This document shows, one piece after another, positions 35,773-43,429 of a stretch of DNA of 64,000 nucleotides. The stretch is from Lentisphaerae bacterium GWF2_50_93 (lineage in GTDB: Bacteria; Verrucomicrobiota; Lentisphaeria; Victivallales; GWF2-50-93). Made by a program: the position numbers and the translations under genes. The notes under the pieces were generated by a model that worked only from the letters and a program-made list of their open reading frames with translations, made no database searches and was not told the origin of the DNA. Location of the stretch: assembly GCA_001804815.1 (NCBI GenBank), contig MHBI01000101.1, positions 170,791 to 234,790 on the forward strand, given 5' to 3'. The number at the start of each line of letters is the position of its first letter. The first letter of the stretch is position 1.

Positions 35773-36189
35773 TTAAGGAATCGTGCTTGGCTGAACTTGA
35801 TTGTTCGCGGCAAACAATTGCTTCACAGGATCTTTCATCAGTACAATTATCGTAAAGACTCCAAGAATAGTCCCCAACGGCATCATCATGCATTCGAGGG
35901 CGGCTATTACGAGGCAGTATGTCCATGACATTCTCCTTTTCAACTTCATTCCTGCGATTATGGTCGCCAGGGCGAATGCCCAGCCTCCCAGCAGAACCAT
36001 TCCGCCAATGATAAAAAAGAACCAGCCTATAAACTGAGGAGGAGGATTATTTCCATCTATCTTGCCAATGATTAAAAACAATCCAATAACTACATGGACC
36101 AGGGAAAAACATGAGAATAGCGCAGTAAGCCCCCCGAGGACATAGTGAAAGATCGAGAGAAGGTTGAGATTTCTTTCATCTTCCGACAT
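35773..36189 (-). CDS. Small four-span membrane protein
   Basis: 138 residues from the ATG at 36189 (GGGAGA seven bases upstream); a longer frame to 36252 lacks a ribosome site. Four membrane segments are visible: about 10-35 (FHYVLGGLTALFSCFSLVHV), 50-72, 75-90 and 100-125, ending in a short polar tail. This resembles small bacterial membrane proteins with a DUF4064-like look, without a clear match. Its gene is convergent with the AraC gene. No function can be assigned. Confidence 0.7.
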   Translation of the reverse strand: MSEDERNLNLLSIFHYVLGGLTALFSCFSLVHVVIGLFLIIGKIDGNNPPPQFIGWFFFIIGGMVLLGGWAFALATIIAGMKLKRRMSWTYCLVIAALECMMMPLGTILGVFTIIVLMKDPVKQLFAANNQVQPSTIP

Positions 36190-36291
36190 TAGATTCTCCC
36201 TTAGGCTAATTTTATATTCCTGTAGTATAACCTGAAATACAGGGCAGTTCAAACATTACAGAACACGAGTCATTTGCGAATTCCACGATTT

Positions 36292-36371
36292 ATCCTGAAA
36301 GGATTCAAGAGCATAGCCTAGGGTTTCAACCCTAGGTATACATCCCAAATCCATTTCGTCCTGAAGGGACG
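36292..36371. repeat. Three-hairpin REP cassette, left of the RAYT transposase
   Basis: Three small palindromes in order: ATCCTGAAAGGAT (36292-36304), CCTAGGGTTTCAACCCTAGG (36317-36336) and CGTCCTGAAGGGACG (36357-36371). The same trio, in the same order, is at 36983-37075. The REP hairpin recurs reversed at 36876. Confidence 0.85.
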
Positions 36372-36374
36372 GAA

Positions 36375-36821
36375 TCAATCCCATACATATTTATCATCAT
36401 ATTTGACCTTGTGCTTTTCCAAAAGAAGCAAAAACTCCTTTTCATAAGAATATTTCTCATGATGACTCTTCTGATTCTGAATATATCCGCCTACTTGTTC
36501 TGCAAGAGATTCGCTGACTGAAAAAACACCATATCCCTTCTGCCATTGGAACATTGGAATGCCCTTCTCATGAATCCATTTTGACGAGCCGCCCTTGACG
36601 TAGCGCATCATGTCTGATATTGAAACTGAAGGATGGAATCGTGCCATCACATGAATATGGTTCGATGTCCCGCCAATTTCCAGGGCTTCACCTTTCTGTC
36701 CCCTGACTATACCGCAGATATATGAGTGGAGTTCATTCTCAAACTCAGGCTGAATAAGATTGAGCCTGTTCTTTGTTGAAAAAACTACATGGAATAATAG
36801 ATGCGACAAAGACTGGGACAT
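36375..36821 (-). CDS. REP-associated tyrosine transposase (RAYT, IS200-like Y1)
   Basis: 148 residues; GGGGGGAG lies one base before the ATG. The Y1 HUH signature is complete: the HxH in SNHIHVMARF (residues about 53-62) and the C-terminal catalytic Tyr in GYIQNQKSHHEKYSY. The N-terminus (LLFHVVFSTKNRLNLI) is typical of the IS200/TnpA_REP family. Such enzymes cut and move REP hairpins as single strands. Direct and inverted copies of a CCTAGGG hairpin flank the gene, exactly the expected REPtron layout. It appears intact. Confidence 0.93.
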   Translation of the reverse strand: MSQSLSHLLFHVVFSTKNRLNLIQPEFENELHSYICGIVRGQKGEALEIGGTSNHIHVMARFHPSVSISDMMRYVKGGSSKWIHEKGIPMFQWQKGYGVFSVSESLAEQVGGYIQNQKSHHEKYSYEKEFLLLLEKHKVKYDDKYVWD

Positions 36822-36835
36822 GCTCCCCCCTTTTA

Positions 36836-36902
36836 CCTTCCGCCCCTTCAGGGCGTAACTTTTGATAATTCATGACCTAGGGTTGAAACCCTAGGCTATG
36901 TT
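36836..36902. repeat. REP cassette, inverted copy, upstream of the RAYT gene
   Basis: CGCCCCTTCAGGGCG (36841-36855) and CCTAGGGTTGAAACCCTAGG (36876-36895) are the reverse of the left-hand cassette. The transposase gene lies between inverted REP units. Confidence 0.8.
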
Positions 36903-36982
36903 ATTTTACGCACAAGTGCGTATAAGATAATTTCCGTCTAACTTCATTTCAACAAATTCCATTGGATAATCTGCATACATGA

Positions 36983-37075
36983 ATCCTGAAAGGATGCAAT
37001 AATAAATAGCCTAGGGTTTCAACCCTTACACATCATGGAAATCAAATTCGTCCTGTAGGGGCGGAATCAGCCCCC
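36983..37075. repeat. REP cassette, third copy, direct orientation
   Basis: ATCCTGAAAGGAT (36983-36995), CCTAGGGTTTCAACCCTT (37010-37027, right arm decayed) and CGTCCTGTAGGGGCG (37049-37063) repeat the left cassette order. It precedes gph on the minus strand. Confidence 0.75.
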
Positions 37076-37140
37076 TGGTATTCGGCTTTCCGTAATCTGA
37101 CCACTGATCTCTGATTACAGACCACTCCACCTGTCATCTG

Positions 37141-37806
37141 TCATCTGTCATCTGCCTTCCGTCTTCCGGTCTGGGACTCCACGAATTCCATGAAGGAGTC
37201 GACGACCATGTCGAAATCCTCGGAACCAATGTGTCCGAAGCCGTATCGGGCGTAGCAGCGCTTGATACAGGCACGGCGTCCGGCTTCTAGGTCGGTATGA
37301 TTGTCGCCGATTATCCATGTCTCATCAGGGTGCGCTCCGGTCTCCTTCATGGCTATCATGATGCTCTCTGGTTCCGGTTTCAAAGGATACTTGTGGCTGC
37401 CGCCGAGTATCAGATCGAAGCATGAATCTACTTTAAAATGCCTGAGGATGTCCTCGCATTTGTCGGAGGGCTTGTTGCTTGTGAGGGCGATTTTCCAGCC
37501 ATGTCCATGGAGCAGATGGAGGCCTTCCTTGACGCCATGATACAGGCTCGTCTTCACGAACATGTTGTCACGGTAATGGTTCTTGAACTTCTCCAGCGCC
37601 TCGTCATGGCTGACGTCGCTTCCCTGCAAGGCCCTCTCAACAAGCTTCCTCGCGCCGTCGCCGACATATCTTGTAACGGTATCGACTGGAAGCGCGGCGA
37701 GCCCGTATTCAGCGCGCATGAGGTTCACGCCGGTCGCCAGATCCTCCCTCGAATCGATCAGGGTGCCGTCGAGGTCGCATAACAGTAGCGGATGTTTGTG
37801 CTGCAT
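37141..37806 (-). CDS. gph: Phosphoglycolate phosphatase-type HAD hydrolase
   Basis: 221 residues from the ATG at 37806 (GGGG six bases upstream). The HAD nucleophile motif is LLCDLDGTLIDS with D11 and D13, then TSNKPS (motif II) and GDNHTDLEAGRRA (motif IV, about residues 180-192). The C1 cap spans about 20-90. Gph-type enzymes dephosphorylate 2-phosphoglycolate from DNA repair, but similar HADs act on other small phosphates. The last codons run into three GATGACA heptamers that include the TGA stop. It is divergent from thpR. Confidence 0.85.
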   Translation of the reverse strand: MQHKHPLLLCDLDGTLIDSREDLATGVNLMRAEYGLAALPVDTVTRYVGDGARKLVERALQGSDVSHDEALEKFKNHYRDNMFVKTSLYHGVKEGLHLLHGHGWKIALTSNKPSDKCEDILRHFKVDSCFDLILGGSHKYPLKPEPESIMIAMKETGAHPDETWIIGDNHTDLEAGRRACIKRCYARYGFGHIGSEDFDMVVDSFMEFVESQTGRRKADDR

Positions 37807-37893
37807 ATTTTTCCCCTTTATTTTCAACTGTCTGAAGGTATATTATCATGGATAATACAGGAATCCAAATATCCATCGATGCAAGGTGGTATC

Positions 37894-38430
37894 ATGCCGC
37901 GTCTTTTCATAGCGATCGACATGCCGGACGAACTGCGCGGGAAAATCTGCGAACTCCGCAGGAATCTGCCTGGGACAATGTGGACGAACAGGGAACAGAT
38001 GCATATGACCCTGCGGTTCATCGGTGATTCCGACGACGAGCACTTCGAGAAAATAAGATCCTCCCTTTCAGAAATAAGATTCAAACCGTTTCATCTTGAG
38101 ATGACAGGTTCGGGCTTCTTCCCGAATGAACGGAGGCCTTCTGTCTTCTGGCTGGGATGCATGGAAAATCCGGAGCTGTCAAAATTAAAAGACAGCATCG
38201 ACGATATCCTCGAGATGAATGACGTGCCCCGCGAGCTGCGGAAGTTCACCCCGCACATGACCATCGCCCGGCTGAAGGAGATCCCGGCAAATCAGGTTGC
38301 AAAACTGCGGGAGATCTACAAGGACATCCTTCCGCAGAAATTCCCGGTTGGCGAGTTCATACTGTATTCGAGCGTATTGACAAGCGACGGCGCCATACAC
38401 GCCAGGGAAAAGACCTATATGTCAGGCTGA
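37894..38430 (+). CDS. thpR: RNA 2',3'-cyclic phosphodiesterase (2H family, ThpR)
   Basis: 178 residues from the ATG at 37894 (AAGGTGG upstream); in-frame ATGs further upstream lack a ribosome site. The two 2H motifs are HMTL (H37, T39) and HMTI (H121, T123), spaced as in ThpR/LigT. The enzyme opens 2',3'-cyclic phosphates on RNA ends and in older work ligated tRNA halves. RtcB, another RNA-end enzyme, is encoded at 55124. It is divergent from gph. Confidence 0.92.
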   Translation: MPRLFIAIDMPDELRGKICELRRNLPGTMWTNREQMHMTLRFIGDSDDEHFEKIRSSLSEIRFKPFHLEMTGSGFFPNERRPSVFWLGCMENPELSKLKDSIDDILEMNDVPRELRKFTPHMTIARLKEIPANQVAKLREIYKDILPQKFPVGEFILYSSVLTSDGAIHAREKTYMSG

Positions 38431-38490
38431 CAAACTAAAGTTTGAACTCCAAAGTTTGGAGTCCAGCCTTTAGGCTGTCCCTTCTTAATA
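38431..38490. repeat. Partial family C and family A remnants after thpR
   Basis: GACAAACTAAAGTTTGAACTCC matches the start of the family C repeat, and GGCTGTCCC at the right resembles a half family A palindrome. The rest up to 38618 holds a CTTGAA-AATAC-TTCAAG palindrome (38555-38571) that may be an operator for the next gene. Confidence 0.5.
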
Positions 38491-38618
38491 ACCCCTTAAC
38501 TTAGCGTCACTCCACTCCGGCCTCACAAATCTAGAAAACAAATTTTCATCGTGTCTTGAAAATACTTCAAGCGCTAATAGTTTTAACCCTTTAAAAATCA
38601 CAAAGGATCCCGTCAGGC

Positions 38619-39743
38619 ATGAATATACTCAATCCAAAAAAAGCAGTCTCTTCCTTTCTGATTTTCGTATTTGTCCTAATCCTCTGCCAGGGTATTGCGT
38701 ATCCACAGGAGTTCGCGTCACCCGGAAAAATAGTCTTCATCAAGTCAGACAAGGCTGCAGCCAGCGGATTTTTCGCCAGGCAGGGTGACAAGATCTATGT
38801 CTTCACCAGCATCTTCGCACTCGCCAAGGGCGGACTTTTATTTTATACTTCAGATGGGAAGCCGGTTAAGACCGGACAGTTTGAAATGGCATCCGACAGG
38901 GACCTGGTAAGGATATCGGTGGACAGCACGGCAGCCGGCTTCTTCGAAATAGACGAGGAAAACGTAATGGGGGAAAAGGGCACCATCCCCTCCGTTGTCA
39001 TGAAGGATAGCAACGGGGAGAAGAAGACGGAAATACAGACATTTTCCGGGACCGTTGTCGGCATCGGTCCGGAATTCTTCAGAATCACCAGCCCGGGCAC
39101 CGCATCTGACATCGCCGGTTCCCCCGTCATCTGCGAAAATGGAAAGGCTGTCGGGGCGATGTCATACGAAATCCCCTCCCTGATCAAATCCAGAATAGAC
39201 AGGAAGGACAACAAAAGCATTTCAATGTATGTCGTAAGGTGGGAGAACAACACCTGCGCCAGGCTGAACGGTGAAATAAGATGGCTTCCTGTAAAACCGC
39301 AGGATCTTGTCGCGCAGGCGAAGCTGATAACCGAATCACGGAACTTCGTTGACGCCTATATGGCGATCATGCACCTGTGGTATACCAAGCCATACGACCA
39401 GATCGACCCCGGCGGCGCCCCCGTCGAGATGAAGGTCTGGATAGACGATCACAACAGGAAGATGGCAAACAGCGCCAAATATATAGCCAACATGGAGAGC
39501 GACATCAACCATTACCAGGAACAGGCCAGGCTGCTTCAGGAATCCGCAAAAACCGACGGAATGAGGCTGGCGTCTTTCATCTCCACAAAAGCCACGGCCG
39601 TGAAAAATGCCGACGGAAGCCCATATATAAAGCTGTATTATTCTGAGACAATGAAACTTTTCGAAGCCATTACGCAGACTGTCAGCTGCAGAAGCAATAA
39701 TCTAACCTACATTTATCCAAATGTCATAAACAAAGGCAATTAG
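38619..39743 (+). CDS. Secreted degenerate trypsin-like protein, copy 1
   Basis: 374 residues with a signal peptide (about 1-31, SFLIFVFVLILCQGIAYPQE). Residues about 35-230 follow a trypsin-like beta-barrel order: ASGFFARQGDKIYVFTS (His region), ASDRDLVRIS (Asp region) and SDIAGSPVICENGKAVG (Ser region). The His is absent and the GDSGSP serine is Ala, so it is probably inactive, a pseudoprotease or a substrate-binding relative. The last 140 residues are helical, with a predicted coiled coil (ANMESDINHYQEQARLLQ). The next gene, a paralogue, starts five bases later. Confidence 0.7.
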   Translation: MNILNPKKAVSSFLIFVFVLILCQGIAYPQEFASPGKIVFIKSDKAAASGFFARQGDKIYVFTSIFALAKGGLLFYTSDGKPVKTGQFEMASDRDLVRISVDSTAAGFFEIDEENVMGEKGTIPSVVMKDSNGEKKTEIQTFSGTVVGIGPEFFRITSPGTASDIAGSPVICENGKAVGAMSYEIPSLIKSRIDRKDNKSISMYVVRWENNTCARLNGEIRWLPVKPQDLVAQAKLITESRNFVDAYMAIMHLWYTKPYDQIDPGGAPVEMKVWIDDHNRKMANSAKYIANMESDINHYQEQARLLQESAKTDGMRLASFISTKATAVKNADGSPYIKLYYSETMKLFEAITQTVSCRSNNLTYIYPNVINKGN

Positions 39744-39748
39744 GCATC

Positions 39749-40837
39749 ATGGGCAAATACATGTCAATCGTCGCTTTGCTGGTAATGACATCCCTTCCGG
39801 CGGTGTTCGCCGACCAGTTCGAAGACATAAAGAACTCCATGGTCATCCTTGATACTGGAAGCGGAAAGAAAAGCGGAATACTTGTCAAGTTTGACGGTAT
39901 AACATATGTCATGACATCCCAGGATGCGTTCAGCGGCAATCTTGTCTCCATGAAGACCATATCCGGCAAAATGCTCCAGCCCCAGTCGTTCGAAGTTCCG
40001 GAAGAGCCCATAGGCCTACTGAGGATAAAGACCGATTTTGCCGTGCCGAAGGATGTTGTAATTGAAGACAAGAAGGGAGGGGCCGAGGTTTACAGGACAG
40101 ATCCGAAAATGGGGATAATCGCAGAGCAGAATGTCAATATCGACGCGTCCAACGCGCTCAGGTTCCCCGATGAAAACGGCGCGCCGCTCCCATTTGCCGA
40201 GGATGCGATAGGCAGTCCGGTTTTCAGCAAGGATGGGAAGCTCATTGGAATAGCGGGCTGCAACGGGTATGCGGTCCAGAACTGCAACTGGGTCTGGGGG
40301 GATCTCAACAGGGATCTTTCCAACAGGAGGAACGAACTCCAGCCCATCAGGCAGGTGAAGATGTGGAAGAAGGTCGACCAGACGCAGTTCTTCAGGCAGG
40401 GCTCCATGATAGACGATGCTGAGAACTTCCTTTTCCCCTACACCAGCATAATCGACGCCTGGTGCAAGGATCCTTATGGTATAATAGCCTTCACTCCTGA
40501 GCAGCCCGACAAGATGAAGGCCTGGCTTGAGACACATAATACAATGGTGAAGGGAATACCGGTAATACGGAAACGGGTCCAGGATGGTTTCAAGAAGATG
40601 GGCGACACGGCAAAGAATGTTGCGGCCGGGCAGCTGAGGGATCAGTGCAAGACGCTTGGAAAAAGGATAACGGATTTCGCGCCATTCCACCATAAGACGC
40701 TCTCAAGTCCGAACATCAAGTGGGAGTCATCCTATTTCAAGAAGAAGGCCGAGGACATTTCCAGCATCTACAAGAACCTTTCCGAAGGACTCAGGCGGGA
40801 GGCCGAAAACGCCGCCAAGGTGAATCCGCCGCTCTGA
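39749..40837 (+). CDS. Secreted degenerate trypsin-like protein, copy 2
   Basis: 362 residues with a signal peptide (1-21, ending VFADQ). It shares the layout of the preceding protein: YVMTSQDAFSG in the His region, EPIGLLRIKTD in the Asp region and EDAIGSPVFSKDGKLIG in the Ser region. The Ser is Ile, the His is missing and the Asp is not evident, so all three catalytic residues are lost. The C-terminal third is helical and Lys rich. Tandem duplication and co-transcription are implied by the five-base gap. It is probably extracytoplasmic, with the binding partner unknown. Confidence 0.7.
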   Translation: MGKYMSIVALLVMTSLPAVFADQFEDIKNSMVILDTGSGKKSGILVKFDGITYVMTSQDAFSGNLVSMKTISGKMLQPQSFEVPEEPIGLLRIKTDFAVPKDVVIEDKKGGAEVYRTDPKMGIIAEQNVNIDASNALRFPDENGAPLPFAEDAIGSPVFSKDGKLIGIAGCNGYAVQNCNWVWGDLNRDLSNRRNELQPIRQVKMWKKVDQTQFFRQGSMIDDAENFLFPYTSIIDAWCKDPYGIIAFTPEQPDKMKAWLETHNTMVKGIPVIRKRVQDGFKKMGDTAKNVAAGQLRDQCKTLGKRITDFAPFHHKTLSSPNIKWESSYFKKKAEDISSIYKNLSEGLRREAENAAKVNPPL

Positions 40838-41423
40838 AAGACGGATGAATGGATTGTTGGATAAATGGATTATTGGGTTTGAAATCAAGGATAAATCCAA
40901 GCATGGAATCTTTTAATCAGAAGCAATTTTAAAATTACCAGTTCGCGCTGATTGTCCATGTTGGTGTGCGCAGTCCCGACATCGTCGAGCCGGAATCTTC
41001 GACTTTAGCGTGTGCATAATCTTGAATACCAAGACAAACTAAAGTTCACACGCCTCTGGAACCTGTCGGACTTAGAAATGAGCATGATTGCGGTTGATTT
41101 TGCTTGTAGTAGCGCATGTTTGCGCGTTCTTATTGAAAAAGGAACGCCGACCTCCAGGTCGGCAATAAGCCGGTCTGGAGACCGGCGCTCCATTAGAAAA
41201 ATGAAGAACGCGCAAACATGCGCTACTACGAACAATTTCAGCAGTTTTGAAATCAGCTCAATCGGGCTTTTTGGTGATCCAAAACAAAGTGCATCACCTG
41301 ACAGGATTGTTTTCCACGATTATGTGGCTAAATTTTAGTCAGAGGCTGAAACATGCTGTCGCCATCCCTCGTTTCTGACCAGCAAAAGCCGAAATCCGTA
41401 TAATAAGAAGTTCGAAACTTAAA
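40838..41423. repeat. Gap with GGAT repeats and an inverted-repeat element (family B)
   Basis: 40845-40880 is a TGGAT-type run like those at 21701 and 44935. 41106-41229 is a 124-base element with perfect 26-base ends (GTAGTAGCGCATGTTTGCGC start), enclosing GCCGACCTCCAGGTCGGC and GCCGGTCTGGAGACCGGC hairpins: a MITE-like structure without a gene. Derivatives are at 48325-48435 and 58925-59222. The only open frame across it is a by-product of the repeat. Confidence 0.8.
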
Positions 41424-41924
41424 ATGAAACTAAGCTTTACATCTCCGTTTGAGCGCGAGCCGGGCGTTGTTGCCTGGCTTCTCAAGCAAAGCTATGCGGA
41501 ACTCGTCGCATCCGAGCCGGAACATTGGGAACTGGAGTTGGAGAACTGGGAACAATCGGATCGCAACGTTTTCGAGAACCCCCATACCGTGGGAGCCTGC
41601 ACATTCCTGAGCTGGGCCAACATGGATCTCGCGGGCTTTTTCTGCTTCGATCCACGTCCCAGGCCAACTTACGGCGTGATCGGGCATAATTGCATTCTGC
41701 CGCAATTTCGAGGTCAGGGTTTCGGGAATCAGCAGATTATCGAAATCCTTCGGCGGTTCCGGGAAACCGGAATCAAACAGGCGAAAGTGTCCACGAATGA
41801 TCATCCGTTCTTCGTCTCTGCACAGCGGATGTATGCGGCCTGTGGATTTCGAGAGGTCAGGAGAGTTGCCGGGAATCGTGATCCCAGACAGAACCTGATT
41901 CATTATGAAAGGGAGATTGAATAA
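41424..41924 (+). CDS. GNAT-family N-acetyltransferase
   Basis: 166 residues. The acetyl-CoA site is ILPQFRGQGFGNQQII (residues about 91-106, with the R/QxxGxG/A pattern), followed by a C-terminal helix and QRMYAACGFREVRRV. These are standard GNAT features. The acceptor is not evident. No ribosome site is visible before the ATG. It lies in an isolated position next to a family B element and convergent with tsaE. Confidence 0.85.
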   Translation: MKLSFTSPFEREPGVVAWLLKQSYAELVASEPEHWELELENWEQSDRNVFENPHTVGACTFLSWANMDLAGFFCFDPRPRPTYGVIGHNCILPQFRGQGFGNQQIIEILRRFRETGIKQAKVSTNDHPFFVSAQRMYAACGFREVRRVAGNRDPRQNLIHYEREIE

Positions 41925-41974
41925 CCAAAAGATAAACCGAACCGTTGAAGCACCGCTCCGGCCATCACAGCTCG

Positions 41975-42430
41975 TCAGCCGGCAATCTTCGTGAACTTTA
42001 TTTTCCTCTTGTCTCCGCCGGCGTGCGATATTTCCACGCGCATGGTTCCGGGTGGCAATATGTCCTCGATACGTTCGGCCCATTCTATCAGCAGGACAGA
42101 ATCGGGTCCGGAAAGATATTCGTCGACTCCGAAAACCAAGGCTGCCTTTGAATCCTCAATCCTGTAGAGGTCGAGGTGATAGAACCATCTGAGCCTGGGT
42201 TTTCCGGCGACCTTGTATTCCTGCATGAGGGTGAAGGTCGGACTCGACACGGTTTCCGTTATGCCAAGACCTCTGGCGAAACCGCGCGCGAAAACGGTCT
42301 TGCCTGCCCCGAGATCTCCATACAGGGCGACAACCGTGCCTGGAAGGATGTCCTTTGCGAACTCCGCAGCCATCTCTTCAGTACTGGCTTCTGAAAAACT
42401 TTCAAGTTCCTTAAGAGCCGAAGTGTTCAT
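41975..42430 (-). CDS. tsaE: tRNA threonylcarbamoyladenosine biosynthesis ATPase TsaE
   Basis: 151 residues. The Walker A motif GDLGAGKTVFARG (residues about 38-50) and the family signatures SSPTFTLMQEY, FYHLDLYRIED and SVLLIEWAERIED identify TsaE, which drives the TsaB-TsaD-TsaC complex that makes t6A37 in tRNA. Its first 20 bases overlap the end of thiL, so translation is coupled. A TGCGAACTCCGCA palindrome lies inside (42356). Confidence 0.95.
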   Translation of the reverse strand: MNTSALKELESFSEASTEEMAAEFAKDILPGTVVALYGDLGAGKTVFARGFARGLGITETVSSPTFTLMQEYKVAGKPRLRWFYHLDLYRIEDSKAALVFGVDEYLSGPDSVLLIEWAERIEDILPPGTMRVEISHAGGDKRKIKFTKIAG

Positions 42431-43310
42431 ATCCCGCTTTATACTTTGAAGTTAGAAGTTTCCTGTCAGCACCGAAGATATTTCCTTTTCCGCCCGGGAC
42501 GAATCTTCCGATGCGTGAAAGTCTTATATTTTTGAAGGGCCATTCCTTTTCAAGCCTGGCCGCGTTTGAAGGGCTGACCGCAAATATCAGTTCATAATCC
42601 TCGCCTTCGGAAAGAGCAGACATGATATCAGCACCTTTCCTGAGAGGAATCGAGGACTCGTCCATGACAAGTGAAACCTTTGAAGCCTCGCAGATCCTCT
42701 TAGAATCTGCAAGCAGTCCGTCGCTGACGTCGATCATGCAGCGCGTATATTTTCCTGCAAGGAATTTTCCTGCTTCAATGCGCGGCATGAATTTCAGGTG
42801 ATGCCCGGATTTGAAGGAATTTCCAAAACAGCCTGTCGCATATAGGAGATCCCCTGCCCTGGCCTCTTTTCTCAGGCATATCCTTTTCTTATCCACCCAG
42901 CCGGTGATCGTCAGAGTGCATACGGTCACATCCTTTGGCGTCGATGAAATATCACCTCCGCAGATGCTGATCTTCCATTTTGCGGCCTCCTTCTGGATTG
43001 CTCCGAGGAAACCGGTGATCCATCTGCTGTCAGCGGATTTTGAAGCAATTGTCAGGAGCGCGAAGGCCGGCTCGCCTCCCATTGCTGCAATATCACTGAG
43101 ATTGCGGTTCAAAAGCTTTACAGCAGTTTCGGAAGCCGACGTCTTTTCACGAAGATAATGGACATCTGAAACTACCTGGTCCACTGCCATCAGAAAAAGC
43201 CGTCCGCCTCCTATGTCCAGGGCCGCACAGTCGTCGCCGGGTCCGACTACGACACTCCTATCCTGCCTGAACGTCCTGAATATCAGGCTATGTATGTCTT
43301 TTTCCTTCAT
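42411..43310 (-). CDS. thiL: Thiamine-monophosphate kinase
   Basis: 299 residues from the ATG at 43310, with AGAGG eleven bases upstream; an in-frame TTG three codons earlier is less likely. PurM-like fold signatures are VGPGDDCAALD (residues about 22-32), DQVVSDVHY, NLSDIAAMGGEPAFALL, and the substrate loop MIDVSDGLLADSKRI near 195. ThiL phosphorylates TMP to thiamine diphosphate. It overlaps tsaE by 20 bases. Confidence 0.94.
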   Translation of the reverse strand: MKEKDIHSLIFRTFRQDRSVVVGPGDDCAALDIGGGRLFLMAVDQVVSDVHYLREKTSASETAVKLLNRNLSDIAAMGGEPAFALLTIASKSADSRWITGFLGAIQKEAAKWKISICGGDISSTPKDVTVCTLTITGWVDKKRICLRKEARAGDLLYATGCFGNSFKSGHHLKFMPRIEAGKFLAGKYTRCMIDVSDGLLADSKRICEASKVSLVMDESSIPLRKGADIMSALSEGEDYELIFAVSPSNAARLEKEWPFKNIRLSRIGRFVPGGKGNIFGADRKLLTSKYKAGYEHFGS

Positions 43311-43429
43311 ATCGGTCAAACCGCCTCTTCACAAGTTGATATCATCATTTACTTTTGCGCGCCATATGCTAATTTTTAAGTGTCACCATTTGTTTAATAT
43401 AGTTTATTTTTCCATAAAGGGAAAAGATA

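Noticed and set aside
41012..41338. 108-codon plus-strand open frame in a gap
   Set aside because: It is produced by the family B inverted-repeat element and has no ribosome site or protein-like composition.
43320..43429. Thiamine (TPP) riboswitch before thiL
   Set aside because: The short leader lacks the conserved TPP motifs such as CUGAGA and is divergent from cls; nothing supports it.
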